Positions 43,582 through 53,190 are shown, counted from the first letter of the stretch. The stretch is DNA of 64,000 bases from Georgfuchsia toluolica (GCF_907163265.1 NZ_CAJQUM010000001.1:930001-994000), one strand, 5' to 3'. Made by a program: numbers and translations. The notes: generated from the sequence alone by a model not told the origin.

Positions 43582-45219
43582 ATGAAGACAAGAACGATGA
43601 AGCAATTCTGCTTGACCAGGGTAATGATCGGCCGGCTACGTTTATCAGTGGCCGTTCTGATTGTTGCGTTTGTCGGCGGCTGCGCCTCGTTGCCGCCGGG
43701 ATCCGATTTTCCGAAGACAATTTCCACCGCCTACGCTTACCCGGAGCAGACCAGGCTTGGCCGGCAGTTTGCAGATGCGGCAATTAAACATGACGGCAAC
43801 TCGGGATTTCGCATCATTTCGGTCGGCGCCGACGGCTTCCTGACCCGGATGCAAATGATTAATGCTGCCGAACGCACGCTCGATCTGCAATATTTCATTT
43901 TTCGCGGCGATGAAACCGGCAAGCTATTGACCGATGCAGTGCTGCGCGCAGCAGATCGCGGCGTGCGGGTGCGGGTGCTGATTGATGACGGTGAAACAGT
44001 GGCAGGCGACGACCAGATTTCGGCGCTTGCGGCGCATCCATCGATCGAGATTCGAATCTTCAATCCATTCGCGTATCGTGGCAGTAGCATGCTGTTTCGA
44101 GCCATCGAGTTCATGATTAACAACTCCCGGCTCGACTACCGGATGCACAATAAATTGCTTGTCATAGACAATACCGTAGCGCTTGTCGGCGGACGCAATA
44201 TCGGCGATCAATACTTTCAGATCGACCCCGACTCGCAGTTCGCCGATGACGACGTGTTTGCCGCCGGCCCTGTCGCCCAAGGGCTGTCGAGAACCTTCGA
44301 CGAATACTGGAACAGCGCCCTGTCGATTCCGGCTGAAGCGCTTTCCGGAAAAAAGACCTCTCATGCGGCCCTGAACGATCATCGCGAGGTATTGAGCGAT
44401 CAGGGCCAGCAATTAAAGAAGGACGGCGTCGACTATGCGAAGCGTGTCGCGAACGGAGAACCCTTAAACGGAATGATCTCCGGTCGTCTGCCACTGGTCT
44501 GGGCACATGCGCAACTGGTCTGCGACAGCCCCGACAAAAAGAAAGTGGAAAACGGCGCGATGGTGGGCAGGCTGATGCATCGGGCAGTGGCCGATGCCAC
44601 TGGTGCGGTGCAGTCCGAGCTACTGATGGTCACGCCTTACCTGATCCCCGGAAAAGAAGGCATGCAGTTGTTTAAAGGCCTGCGCCAACGCCAAGTACGT
44701 GTCCGTATCCTGACCAGTTCCCTCGAATCATCGACGGTGTTGCCGTCACAGGCCGGCTACATGCATTATCGGGTGCCCCTGCTGGAGGAAGGCGTGGAAC
44801 TCTACGAGATCCGCTCACTGCTGGGCAACGCGCGCGGCAGCGGCCAGACCGCGTCAATGTCGCGCTATGGAAACTATTCCCTGCACGCGAAACTGTTTGT
44901 ATTTGACCGCAAGAAACTGTTCATCGGCTCGATGAACTTCGATCAACGGTCCATGCATCTGAACACCGAAATCGGTTTGATCATAGACAGTCCAGAGCTG
45001 GCGCAACAGGTTACCGCACGTTTTGATGCCATGGTGCAGCCTGCCAATTCCTACATGCTGGCATTGCGTCCGAACGGATCCGGGGGTAGGTCAAGTTTGG
45101 TGTGGCGCACCCAGGAAGACGGCAAGGTCGTTGAGTACGACATCGAACCGGCACGGAGTAACTGGCAGCGATTCAACGTCAATATTTTATCGCTGTTGCC
45201 AATGGACAAGGAGTTATGA
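43582..45219 (+). CDS. Phospholipase D-family lipoprotein (cardiolipin synthase C-like)
   Basis: About 545 residues. A lipoprotein signal ends in FVGGCAS. Two HKD catalytic motifs are present: HNKLLVIDNTVALVGGRNIGDQYF and HAKLFVFDRKKLFIGSMNFDQRS. The arrangement is that of ClsC/YmdC-type cardiolipin synthases, which join phospholipid head groups. The product would be anchored in the outer or inner membrane facing the periplasm. It overlaps the next gene by 4 bp. Confidence 0.88.
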   Translation: MKTRTMKQFCLTRVMIGRLRLSVAVLIVAFVGGCASLPPGSDFPKTISTAYAYPEQTRLGRQFADAAIKHDGNSGFRIISVGADGFLTRMQMINAAERTLDLQYFIFRGDETGKLLTDAVLRAADRGVRVRVLIDDGETVAGDDQISALAAHPSIEIRIFNPFAYRGSSMLFRAIEFMINNSRLDYRMHNKLLVIDNTVALVGGRNIGDQYFQIDPDSQFADDDVFAAGPVAQGLSRTFDEYWNSALSIPAEALSGKKTSHAALNDHREVLSDQGQQLKKDGVDYAKRVANGEPLNGMISGRLPLVWAHAQLVCDSPDKKKVENGAMVGRLMHRAVADATGAVQSELLMVTPYLIPGKEGMQLFKGLRQRQVRVRILTSSLESSTVLPSQAGYMHYRVPLLEEGVELYEIRSLLGNARGSGQTASMSRYGNYSLHAKLFVFDRKKLFIGSMNFDQRSMHLNTEIGLIIDSPELAQQVTARFDAMVQPANSYMLALRPNGSGGRSSLVWRTQEDGKVVEYDIEPARSNWQRFNVNILSLLPMDKEL

Positions 45220-45587
45220 ACATGCGATTGATTATGAGTTCAATACTGATACTGGGGTTCTTGCTGGCACCGACTGCACGGGCGGAACCAGCGACCAGTG
45301 TGCAGATAGAAGTCAATTTTCTGCTGGGCTATGTCGAGGGGACCGGATGCGAGTTTTATCGCAACGGCAGCTGGTACGACTCGAAAGCAGCGCAGGTGCA
45401 TTTACGCGACAAATACAAATATCTCGTGGCAAGAAATCTGATCAATACTACCGAAGACTTTATTGCGCGGGCTGCCACTGAAAGCAGTTTCAGCGGCCAA
45501 CCCTATGTGGTGAGGTGCAATGGCGGCGCAACGATCACGAGCAGTCAATGGCTGCGCGATGAACTTGCGCGTCTGCGGACTTATTGA
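45216..45587 (+). CDS. DUF5329-family exported protein
   Basis: 123 residues with a signal peptide (MNMRLIMSSILILGFLLAPTARA) and the family pattern LLGYVEGTGCEFYRNGSWYDSKAAQVHLRDKYKYL, with a second Cys in YVVRCNGG. Function unknown; commonly encoded beside phospholipase D lipoproteins. It overlaps the upstream gene by 4 bp, so they are co-translated. Confidence 0.8.
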   Translation: MNMRLIMSSILILGFLLAPTARAEPATSVQIEVNFLLGYVEGTGCEFYRNGSWYDSKAAQVHLRDKYKYLVARNLINTTEDFIARAATESSFSGQPYVVRCNGGATITSSQWLRDELARLRTY

Positions 45588-45599
45588 TCATGGATAAGC

Positions 45600-45800
45600 A
45601 GTTCACCACGGCGACACGGCGGAAACACAAGGCATGGCAGGCATGCGGTGCCTCACCCATCGGGTGAAACGAGGTTCATTGGCAAGCTTTCGATTTTCCG
45701 CCGTCCCACGGGGATCCCACAGGGATTCCCTGTGGTCATTTCCTCTGCTCATGCCCGCCGTGTCGCCGTGGTTCAAATGAGGTTTTCAGGATCAATTTTC
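45600..45800. repeat. 200-bp palindromic repeat 'ACCACGGCGACACGG', copy 1
   Basis: The left arm is TTCACCACGGCGACACGGCG and the right arm is CGCCGTGTCGCCGTGG followed by TTCAAATGAGGTTTTCAGG. The inside has smaller dyads (GGCATGGCAGGCATGC, CACCCATCGGGTG, ATCCCACAGGGATTCCCTG). Other copies: 54688-54892 (reverse), 58921-59078, a short one at 54104-54218 and a deleted one at 30247. Confidence 0.8.
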
Positions 45801-46176
45801 CGAGAACCCGGTATTTGCTGTTCGTGGAATTCAGCGAACCAGCAGAAAATTCTCCCCAAAATAGTGGACAGAGTTACTATGGTAATTTTACACTTGTAGT
45901 CGTCTTATCGACTATTGACTCAGTTGTAACCGAGTCACCAAGGTGCGCGTTCATACAACTTAATGTAATTACACGTGTTTATGGGTTTATCGCTAGTTGC
46001 TGCTCGAATCTGTCTTCTACGTATAACACGCAATATATTGCTTTTTTATTTTTATTGTGTACTATACAGCCATGTACTATAATTCGTGTACTATAGTACA
46101 TGTTTCCGGTTGGCAAGCTGCACGCAGCAAGTTTCAAGGTACCTAACTGTCAATAATAGAAGAGGAGCACGATCAA
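45801..46176 (+). promoter_or_regulatory. AT-rich control region of the benzoyl-CoA reductase operon
   Basis: 376 bp, much more AT-rich than its surroundings. It holds a 22-bp dyad at 45916-45937 (TGACTC ... GAGTCA), three GTACTATA boxes (46059, 46074, 46088) and a 14-bp perfect palindrome TGTACTATAGTACA (46087-46100). AGAGGAG precedes bcrC as ribosome-binding site. Confidence 0.7.
46055..46083 (+). promoter_or_regulatory. Probable bcr promoter
   Basis: TTGTGT (46055-46060), a 17-bp spacer and a perfect TATAAT (46078-46083). The GTACTATA boxes overlap the -35 and -10 regions and the expected start point near 46090, so a bound repressor would block the polymerase. Confidence 0.6.
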
Positions 46177-47349
46177 ATGGTCCCGACACTGAAGGACATC
46201 CTGGCCCGCTGTGAAGCGCTGTTCGAGGATTTGCATTTCAATGCAGTAAAGGAATGGAAAGCGGCCGTTCCCGGCCGCAAGGCGATTGGCTACATGCCGG
46301 TCTACGTTCCGCGCGAGATCATACATGCAGCAGGCATGCTTCCAGTTGGAATCTTCGGCGGCGGCGACCAAATGGAGGTGATCCAGGGTGACGCCTACTA
46401 CCAAAGCTACATCTGCCGCATCCCGCGCTCCACGTTGGAGTTGGGCCTGACCGGCCGGCTTGACTGCCTGGATGGCATGCTCTTCCCCTCGACCTGCGAC
46501 GTCATACGCAATCTCTCGGGAATGTGGCAGATCCTGTTCAAGGACAAGTACGTCCGCTACATCGACGTCCCGCAAAACTACCTCGACCAGGTAGGCGGCG
46601 ATTTCTACATTCACGAGATGCAGGTGTTGCGCGAGGATCTGGCCAAGATCGCCGGCAAGCCGATCACCGACGCGGCGTTGAACGCCTCCATCGCCATATA
46701 CAACGAGAACCGTCGCGCGGTCCAGGACTTATACGCGTACCGCACCCAGAAGCCCTGGCAGGCGCCGACCTCGGAAGTTTATCTGCTCATCCGCGCCGGC
46801 ATGGTGCTGCCACCCGAGGAGCACACCCAGCTCGTCCGCGACTACATCGCGGCAGTCGACAAGGAGGACCGCCCCAAGCGCGACAAGGCGCGCGTGGTTC
46901 TTACCGGTTCGTTCTGCGAGCAGCCGCCCCTCTCCCTGATCAAGTCGATCGAAATGGCCGGATGCTACGTGGTCGACGACGATTTCGGCCTTGTCATGCG
47001 TTGGCTGATGGACGAAGTTCCCGCCAACGGAAATCCGCTCGAAGAACTCTCCAAAGCTTTTTTGCACCGCTCGGCGCAGCAGGCCTCGAAGTACGACGAA
47101 AAGAAGGAGGACAAGGGCAAGTACCTCCTGCACCAAGTCAAGCAGGGCGGTGCAGAGGGCGTGATATTCGCCGCCGCTTCGTTCTGCGATCCGGCGCTGC
47201 TTGAGCGGCCGATGCTGCAAGAGATACTCGCCAAGCACAAGATTCCGTACACCGCGTTCAAGTTCTCGGAGAACACGGGCCAGATGGCCCCGATCCGCGA
47301 ACAGGCCGGCACTTTCGCCGACTCGATCAAACTCTGGAGCGACTCATGA
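46177..47349 (+). CDS. bcrC: Benzoyl-CoA reductase, subunit C
   Basis: 390 residues of the HgdB/FldC dehydratase beta-subunit family: GRKAIGYMPVYVPREIIHAAGMLPVG near the N-terminus, LDGMLFPSTCDVIRNLSGMW, and VLTGSFCEQPP with conserved Cys that bind a [4Fe-4S] cluster. With BcrB it forms the active-site half of the class I, ATP-dependent reductase that dearomatises benzoyl-CoA using ferredoxin. The order C-B-A-D matches the Thauera-type operon. It overlaps bcrB by 4 bp. I cannot separate the Bcr and Bzd subtypes with certainty. Confidence 0.93.
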   Translation: MVPTLKDILARCEALFEDLHFNAVKEWKAAVPGRKAIGYMPVYVPREIIHAAGMLPVGIFGGGDQMEVIQGDAYYQSYICRIPRSTLELGLTGRLDCLDGMLFPSTCDVIRNLSGMWQILFKDKYVRYIDVPQNYLDQVGGDFYIHEMQVLREDLAKIAGKPITDAALNASIAIYNENRRAVQDLYAYRTQKPWQAPTSEVYLLIRAGMVLPPEEHTQLVRDYIAAVDKEDRPKRDKARVVLTGSFCEQPPLSLIKSIEMAGCYVVDDDFGLVMRWLMDEVPANGNPLEELSKAFLHRSAQQASKYDEKKEDKGKYLLHQVKQGGAEGVIFAAASFCDPALLERPMLQEILAKHKIPYTAFKFSENTGQMAPIREQAGTFADSIKLWSDS

Positions 47350-48680
47350 ATACGACTGTCCAAATAACACCTCCGCAAGCCTCCCAAAAGCCCACGCCAG
47401 CGGTCCAGAAAGAGGACGCGATGTGGCTGCAGAAGGAGATGATCAACCGGAACTACAGCGAGCTCGCCAGCGCGCACGAGAATGGCAAGAAGGTCGCTGC
47501 GACCTTCGTGCCGGGCAATCTCAATGAACTCGTCATGTGCTTCGACTTCGCCCGCAGCCTGCCCGAGACCAACGCGTTACAGAACGGCATGAGGAAGAAG
47601 TCCGGCAAGTTCATCCTCGACGCCGAGCGCGACGGACATTCCGAGGACGTGTGCACCTACGTCAAGTCGGATCTGGGCATGATGCTGGGCGGCGAGATCG
47701 GTCCCACGGGCGAGAAGCTGCCCACGCCCGACCTGTTGCTGCTCTCGTACACCGGCTGCTTCACGTTCATGAAGTGGTTCGAGCTGGTGCGGCAGAAATA
47801 CAACTGTGAAACCGTCATGCTGCACACGCCCTACCAGGGCGACGGCAAAATCTCGCAGAGCATGCGCGACTACGTGGTGAAGCAGTTGAAGGAAACCGTG
47901 ATCCCGACGATGGAGCGCGTCTCGGGCGTGAAGTTCGACATCGACCGGCTGCGCCAGTACATGAAGGAATCCGTCAAGGCTGAGGATGACCTGGTGAAGG
48001 TGCTGCAATCGGCCAAGAACCGGCCCTCTCCCATCGACGGCTACTTCGGCGCCGTGTATTACATCGGGCCGATCTTCACTGCATTCCGCGGCACCCCTGA
48101 GGCGACACAGTACTACGACATTCTGCGCAAGGAGATCGAAGAGCGCGTGCGGAACAAGAAAGGTCCGATCACGCCTGAGGGCGAGATGGCCGAGGAGAAA
48201 TACCGGCTGGTAGTTGAAGGTCCGCCCAACTGGACCAGCTTCCGCGAATTCTGGAAGATGTTCTATGACGAGGGCGCGGTAGTCGTAGCGAGCACCTATT
48301 CGAAGGTTGGCGGCGTCTACGATTTCGGCTTCCGGCACGATCCGGATCATCCTTTGGAGTCGCTCGCGGACTACTGCCTGGGCTGCTACACCAACATGAA
48401 CTTCCCGCAGCGCATCGAGATGATCTGCAAGTACATGGACGAGTACGAGGCCGACGGTTTGCTGATCAACTCGATCAAGAGCTGCAACAGCTTCTCCGCC
48501 GGCCAGCTCCTCATGCTGCGCGAAGTCGAGAAGCGTACCGGCAAGCCGGCCGCCTTCATCGAGTCCGACCTTGTCGATCCGCGCTACTTCTCCGCCGCGA
48601 ACATCAAGAACCGGCTGGAGTCGTATTTCCAGATGATCAAGCAGAAGCGCGCCGTCGCGGGCGTCGCCACTGCCCACTGA
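47346..48680 (+). CDS. bcrB: Benzoyl-CoA reductase, subunit B
   Basis: 444 residues, the second dehydratase-like subunit. It contains [19 protein letters not shown], the substrate-site region [24 protein letters not shown] and [27 protein letters not shown] with Cys residues typical of cluster ligation. With BcrC it binds benzoyl-CoA and transfers two electrons to give the cyclohexadiene carboxyl-CoA. 18 bp separate it from bcrA, with GAGGAGA as ribosome-binding site. Confidence 0.93.
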   Translation: MNTTVQITPPQASQKPTPAVQKEDAMWLQKEMINRNYSELASAHENGKKVAATFVPGNLNELVMCFDFARSLPETNALQNGMRKKSGKFILDAERDGHSEDVCTYVKSDLGMMLGGEIGPTGEKLPTPDLLLLSYTGCFTFMKWFELVRQKYNCETVMLHTPYQGDGKISQSMRDYVVKQLKETVIPTMERVSGVKFDIDRLRQYMKESVKAEDDLVKVLQSAKNRPSPIDGYFGAVYYIGPIFTAFRGTPEATQYYDILRKEIEERVRNKKGPITPEGEMAEEKYRLVVEGPPNWTSFREFWKMFYDEGAVVVASTYSKVGGVYDFGFRHDPDHPLESLADYCLGCYTNMNFPQRIEMICKYMDEYEADGLLINSIKSCNSFSAGQLLMLREVEKRTGKPAAFIESDLVDPRYFSAANIKNRLESYFQMIKQKRAVAGVATAH

Positions 48681-48697
48681 ACCGCGAGGAGATAGTT

Positions 48698-50038
48698 ATG
48701 CGTTGTTTCATCGGCATCGACCTCGGATCCACCACCACGAAAGCCGTGGCGATCGACGAGCATCAGAACATCATCGGCCGCGGCATCACCAACTCGCGCT
48801 CCAACTACGACACTGCCGCAAAGATCGCCAAACAGGAAGCTCTGGTCAATGCCCGCTTCTACCTATTCCGGCAGGCACTCTCGCAGTCGCATGCGCTCAA
48901 CGGCGCACTGGAGGATTTTCTCGCCCAGCTCGAGCGCGACTTTCGGCTTGAACAGTTCCTGGTGCAGCTCGCCGACCTGGAAGCCACCTGCCTGCGCAAT
49001 GCCGAAGGTTCACGTTTCGGCGATTCGAGCAAGGCAGTGCTTGCCGCGTTGGGCGAATTATTCAAACGGCTGCGCAGCGAGGCGCCCAGTCTCTTCGCTC
49101 CGGGAGCCAAGCGCAAGTCGGACTTCTTCCGTGACATCGCCGGCAGCCGCTACCTCGCGCTCGGCGAACAAGTCGCCAAGGAAGCCGGCATACGCTACGA
49201 CATGCTGCTCAACGTCTTCGACCGTTCCATCATCGAAGTCGAGAACCGCGACTATGGCGATGCGATCAGCAGCAATCTGCTTGCCGCCCTCGACCGCACC
49301 TTCATCGCCCTGCCCGACACCTTGAGCCGTGCCGACGCCATACGCGCGCCGATCCGCTCGGTGCTGGACACCGAACTGGAGGAAACCTACATCATCGGCA
49401 CGGGCTACGGCCGCGCGCGGCTGCCCTTTTCCAAGGAGCATATCCGCTCGGAGATCCTTTGCCACGGCCTGGGCGCGCACATGATGCATGAAGGCACGGC
49501 GACCGTGCTCGACATCGGCGGCCAGGATACCAAGGCGATCCAGGTCGACAAGCACGGCATCGTCGAGAGCTTCCAGATGAACGACCGCTGTGCGGCGGGC
49601 TGCGGGCGCTACCTGGGCTACATCGCCGACGAGATGAACATGGGTTTGCACGAACTGGGGCCACTGGCGATGAAATCGACCAAGAACGTGCGCATCAACT
49701 CGACCTGCACGGTGTTCGCCGGTGCCGAGCTGCGCGACAGGCTGTCGCTGGGCGAGAAGCGCGAAGACATCATGGCCGGGCTGCACCGCGCCATCATCCT
49801 GCGCGCGATGTCCATCCTGGCGCGCTCGGGTGGAATCCGCAACGAATTCACCTTCACCGGCGGCGTGGCGAAGAACGAAGCCGCAGTGAAGGCACTCAGG
49901 GACCTCGTCAGAGAAAACTACGGCGAGATGACGCTTAACATCAATCCGGACTCGATCTTCACCGGAGCGCTCGGCGGCGCGACATTCGCCTACCGCGCGG
50001 TGGTCGAAGAAGGCAAGACCGCGGAGGCACGCGAATGA
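48698..50038 (+). CDS. bcrA: Benzoyl-CoA reductase, ATPase subunit A
   Basis: A 446-residue BcrAD/BadFG-type ATPase. The ASKHA phosphate-binding loop is [16 protein letters not shown], a second loop is [12 protein letters not shown], and the bridging-cluster Cys region is [13 protein letters not shown], followed by [11 protein letters not shown]. Compared with BcrD it carries a large insertion (about residues 50-220), as usual for the A subunit. ATP hydrolysis here drives electron transfer to BcrBC. It overlaps bcrD by 4 bp. Confidence 0.94.
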   Translation: MRCFIGIDLGSTTTKAVAIDEHQNIIGRGITNSRSNYDTAAKIAKQEALVNARFYLFRQALSQSHALNGALEDFLAQLERDFRLEQFLVQLADLEATCLRNAEGSRFGDSSKAVLAALGELFKRLRSEAPSLFAPGAKRKSDFFRDIAGSRYLALGEQVAKEAGIRYDMLLNVFDRSIIEVENRDYGDAISSNLLAALDRTFIALPDTLSRADAIRAPIRSVLDTELEETYIIGTGYGRARLPFSKEHIRSEILCHGLGAHMMHEGTATVLDIGGQDTKAIQVDKHGIVESFQMNDRCAAGCGRYLGYIADEMNMGLHELGPLAMKSTKNVRINSTCTVFAGAELRDRLSLGEKREDIMAGLHRAIILRAMSILARSGGIRNEFTFTGGVAKNEAAVKALRDLVRENYGEMTLNINPDSIFTGALGGATFAYRAVVEEGKTAEARE

Positions 50039-50880
50039 CTACTACGACGATCGGCATCGATATCGGCTCAGGCGCCGTCAAGACCGTGCTGTTCAGGCAG
50101 GACGGCAACAAGACCGAGTGGCTCGCCAAGCGCGTCGAGCGCATCCGCCAGCGCGATCCGCAGGAACTTGCGCTCACAGGCTACAGCGAAGTCCTCGAGG
50201 AAGCGCGGTTGAAGCCTGCTGACGTGCAGTACACCGCCACAACCGGAGAAGGCGAGAACGTCAAATTCGCCACCGGACACTTCTATTCGATGACCACCCA
50301 TGCCCGCGGCGCCATATACCTCTGCCCTCCGGCCCGCGCCGTGGTCGACGTGGGGGCGTTGAACGGCCGCGCCATCTTCATCGACGAGCGCGGCAAGGTG
50401 CTCGCCTCGAAGATGACCAGCCAGTGCGCGTCAGGCTCGGGCCAGTTCCTCGAAAATATCGCGCGCTACCTCGGTGTGGCCATCGAAGAGATCGGTCCAT
50501 TGTCGCAGTCCTCGCAGAATCCCGAAAAGCCCAGCTCGATTTGCGCCGTGCTCGCCGAGACAGACGTCATCAACATGGTCTCGCGCGGCATCGCCACGCA
50601 GGACATCCTGAAAGGCATCCATCTCTCGATGGCATCGCGACTGGCAAAACTGCTGAAAGTGACCGGCATCACCCAGGGTACTGTGCTCCTCACCGGAGGC
50701 CTCGCGCTGGACACCGGCCTGCTCGCCGCACTCCAGGAAGAGCTCGTTAATGAGAAGATCACCGGGATAGAGGCCGTGAACAATCCCGATTCGATCTGTG
50801 CCGGGGCGATCGGCGCAGCCCTCTGGGGGGCGTTCCGTTACGAGAAATTGCGTCAGCTCGAGCACCGGGCTGCAACTTGA
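50035..50880 (+). CDS. bcrD: Benzoyl-CoA reductase, ATPase subunit D
   Basis: 281 residues. ATPase motifs are [27 protein letters not shown] and the cluster-binding [19 protein letters not shown], with a second Cys in [13 protein letters not shown]. It pairs with BcrA around one shared [4Fe-4S] cluster. Last of the four reductase genes; a GNAT gene begins 18 bp later. Confidence 0.94.
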   Translation: MTTTTIGIDIGSGAVKTVLFRQDGNKTEWLAKRVERIRQRDPQELALTGYSEVLEEARLKPADVQYTATTGEGENVKFATGHFYSMTTHARGAIYLCPPARAVVDVGALNGRAIFIDERGKVLASKMTSQCASGSGQFLENIARYLGVAIEEIGPLSQSSQNPEKPSSICAVLAETDVINMVSRGIATQDILKGIHLSMASRLAKLLKVTGITQGTVLLTGGLALDTGLLAALQEELVNEKITGIEAVNNPDSICAGAIGAALWGAFRYEKLRQLEHRAAT

Positions 50881-50898
50881 TACTTGAGGATATTTCCT

Positions 50899-51933
50899 GT
50901 GGATAATATTGAACAGCAACAAGTAAAAGTAAGCGGCATGATGATGCGTCGACTCACTGCGCAGGATTTCGATGCGGTCATCGCACTGGATGCAGAAGCC
51001 ATCGGTCATCCCCGCACTTCCTATTTCGAACGGCGTTTGAAGACTGCACTGTCGCAGTCCGATCTTCACATTCAGTTCGCTGCCGAACACGACGGCAAAC
51101 TGGTGGGATTCATCATGGCGCGCCTGATGCAGGGACAGTTCGGTCGCGCCGAACCGGCACTGAGACTCGAAGCGATTGGCGCTGCATCGGGTAGGCATGG
51201 GCAGCACATCGGTTCGGCACTGCTATCCAAGCTTGAAAATGAAGCAAGACGCCTCAAGGTGACCGAAATCCGTACTACAGCATCCTGGCGTGATCACGCG
51301 ATCATGCAGTTCTTCGACCACGCAGGCTTCGAGCTGGGAGACGATCTTGTCGTCGACTGTCATGTAAGAGATCACCGGCTTGAGTTGCATGAAGACAATA
51401 AAGTCCCTGCCCCGCCTTATCTCACTGGATTTTCGAGCACCGAAACTGATTACAGCGCGTCTCACAGCAATGATTTTGAGGCGCTCGCACGTGACAAGAT
51501 GGACTTGCGCACGCTGAAGGCCGAAGACATGTATGACATTGTTCGCATAGACAAGAGGATCACTGGCCGCCGGCGGGAGGCCTATATCTATGAACTGGTA
51601 GATGAGGCAATGAATGATTCTGCCGTGCGTGTTTCACTGATCGCGCGCGTTGATGGCATAGCTGCTGGTTACGTCATGGCGCGTACCGATTTTGGGGATT
51701 ATGGCCGCGCAGAACCCGTGGCAATATTGGACACCATTGGCGTAGACCCTGATTATTCACACCAAGGCATAGGCCACGCGCTGCTATCGCAACTATTTGT
51801 CAATCTTGACGGGCTACGTGTCGAGAAAGTCGAGACCGCTGCTGCTCGTAAGCATTTCAAACTGCTCGGGTTCTTCTACGATGTAGGATTCAGGCCCTCG
51901 CAGCGGCTTGGCTTTATAAAACGAGTGGGTTAA
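50899..51933 (+). CDS. Protein with two tandem GNAT acetyltransferase domains
   Basis: About 344 residues from GTG 50899, with GAGGA 9 bp upstream. Two GNAT domains can be seen. Domain 1 (about 18-165) has the acetyl-CoA loop IGAASGRHGQHIGSALLSKL and domain 2 (about 200-340) has IGVDPDYSHQGIGHALLSQL. Both keep the Q/R-x-x-G-x-G/A signature. It follows bcrD by 18 bp, so it is probably in the bcr operon. By analogy with R. palustris BadL, which acetylates benzoate-CoA ligase, it could regulate aromatic acid activation; that is inference. Confidence 0.83.
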   Translation: MDNIEQQQVKVSGMMMRRLTAQDFDAVIALDAEAIGHPRTSYFERRLKTALSQSDLHIQFAAEHDGKLVGFIMARLMQGQFGRAEPALRLEAIGAASGRHGQHIGSALLSKLENEARRLKVTEIRTTASWRDHAIMQFFDHAGFELGDDLVVDCHVRDHRLELHEDNKVPAPPYLTGFSSTETDYSASHSNDFEALARDKMDLRTLKAEDMYDIVRIDKRITGRRREAYIYELVDEAMNDSAVRVSLIARVDGIAAGYVMARTDFGDYGRAEPVAILDTIGVDPDYSHQGIGHALLSQLFVNLDGLRVEKVETAAARKHFKLLGFFYDVGFRPSQRLGFIKRVG

Positions 51934-52067
51934 GACTGGCGCCTCCTGCCGGAATTACAACTACGCGACTCCAGTGGCCACGGCCAGCAATAGCCGACCG
52001 TGGCATGGTAATGCAAAAAGCATTGTGCATTGCGCACCGCAAAATCGGTCACCGCTTAGGATACCCA

Positions 52068-52104
52068 AAAGGCCTTGATCACCCCACAGGTGAGCAAGGC
52101 CGTT
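52068..52104 (-). terminator. Hairpin downstream of the exported basic protein gene
   Basis: GGCCTTGATCACC (52071-52083), 5-nt loop, GGTGAGCAAGGCC (52089-52101), one mismatch. Read on the minus strand it is followed by TTTTGGG, so it can end the transcript of the 52216-52560 gene. Confidence 0.6.
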
Positions 52105-52215
52105 ATTACCCAAATGTTTTAGCGGTTACGATCATGATCCCGGTTGTCGCCTTGGTGGTCGTTACCATGATTCCTACGCTCATCTTGCCTGCCGTTGCCA
52201 CGATTATCCTGGCGA

Positions 52216-52560
52216 TCAGGATCGCTGTTTCCGATAGCGTGGGACGTACTCACGGTTGTACCAGTTATCCCGCACAAAGAAGACCCGCTCGCCGCAGGCG
52301 TTGTACTCGCGGCAGTGCCTGTTCCAATGCTTTCGATGGCCCGGGGGTACCCGCAAATAGACTGGCGGGCGGTCCATCTCTACCCGCTCGATAATCATCG
52401 GCCGACGATAGATCACTTGCGGCTGTGGATAGTCGCCGATGTCGAGCCGCCCGTAGAAGTGAGGGTCACCAACGCTGATCGAGACACCAACGTCGGCAGC
52501 AAGCGCCGGCGTGATGAGGGTAGCAGCAGCTAACGCCGCTGTAATAAGGAAACGTTTCAT
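52216..52560 (-). CDS. Exported basic protein, possibly shortened by a frameshift
   Basis: 114 residues with a signal peptide (MKRFLITAALAAATLITPALA), then VGVSISVGDPHFYGRLDIGDYPQPQVIYRRP and PVYLRVPPGHRKHWNRHCREYNACGERVFFVRDNWY. It is a periplasmic small protein of the type often found in stress clusters; function unknown. Directly after the stop the alternative frame reads DRQDNRGNGRQDERR ... DRNR, an Asp/Arg/Asn-rich tail typical of relatives, so one base change may have cut the protein short. Confidence 0.75.
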   Translation of the reverse strand: MKRFLITAALAAATLITPALAADVGVSISVGDPHFYGRLDIGDYPQPQVIYRRPMIIERVEMDRPPVYLRVPPGHRKHWNRHCREYNACGERVFFVRDNWYNREYVPRYRKQRS

Positions 52561-52719
52561 GTTGGTTCTCCTGTTGTTATTGATTCTGATTCGAGGACCT
52601 TTATTGCAAGCGTTGTCACTGAAAGTAAAAGACCGGCCTCGATCCTGTAGGAACAGGGGCCGGCCCGCGCAGGCATGACCTGCGCCCCGTGTGCAGGATC
52701 TTTGCCTTGAACCGGATTC

Positions 52720-53049
52720 CTAGTCATCATTCTTGATCTGGATATTGTTCGTGACCGAAGTTACACCTTTGACCTCGCGTGCAATTGAAGCAGCCTTGTC
52801 TGCGTCTTCCTGGGTTCTGGCAGTTCCGCTCAATACCACTGCGCCCCTGGAGTCGGTATCGACCTTGACATGCACCAGCGTTTTCATCTTTTCGTCGGCC
52901 AGCATGGATTTGATTTTGGTCGTAATGACAGAATCCTTGACGAATGTGATGGGATGCGAGCGATCCGCGTCTCGATCTTCGGCATGGGCCGCAAGGGGGG
53001 AGAGCAGAGTGGCAATGACGAAACAGCTTGTCGCGAACTGGATTTTCAT
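52720..53049 (-). CDS. BON-domain periplasmic protein
   Basis: 109 residues from ATG 53049 (MKIQFATS) with a signal peptide. One BON domain follows (DSVITTKIKSMLADEKMKTLVHVKVDTDSRGAVVLSGTARTQEDADKAASIAREVKGVTSVTNNI). BON proteins (OsmY-type) are exported, bind membranes and rise under osmotic stress. The longer upstream frame was not used because it lacks the signal at its start. Two copies of the 19-bp motif lie upstream. Confidence 0.9.
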   Translation of the reverse strand: MKIQFATSCFVIATLLSPLAAHAEDRDADRSHPITFVKDSVITTKIKSMLADEKMKTLVHVKVDTDSRGAVVLSGTARTQEDADKAASIAREVKGVTSVTNNIQIKNDD

Positions 53050-53107
53050 GATCTGTGCTTTCTTGGTTAGTAGGAGGCACCGACGTTCCTCCTGTCCTGG
53101 GAGAACG

Positions 53108-53126
53108 TCTGTTCGCTGGCACACAT
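53108..53126 (-). promoter_or_regulatory. 19-bp motif copy (BON gene side)
   Basis: On the minus strand it reads ATGTGTGCCAGCGAACAGA, very close to the consensus, 59 bp before the BON gene. Confidence 0.65.
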
Positions 53127-53171
53127 AGAGCAAGGCGGAAGATTTTCCCACGAGAAAACAGGCAGTCGCAT

Positions 53172-53190
53172 TCTGTTCGGTAGCGCACAG
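53172..53190 (-). promoter_or_regulatory. 19-bp motif copy (entericidin side)
   Basis: On the minus strand it reads CTGTGCGCTACCGAACAGA, 104 bp before the entericidin gene and 123 bp before the BON gene. Confidence 0.6.

Noticed and set aside
46059-46100. CRISPR-like array upstream of bcrC
   Set aside because: Only three 8-bp boxes 14-15 bp apart, without spacers or cas genes; better read as operator sites overlapping a promoter.
52005-52394. Plus-strand frame with a hydrophobic segment (IPVVALVVVTMIPTLIL)
   Set aside because: It is antisense to the exported basic protein and its likely tail; the hydrophobic run is the complement of Asp/Asn/Arg codons.
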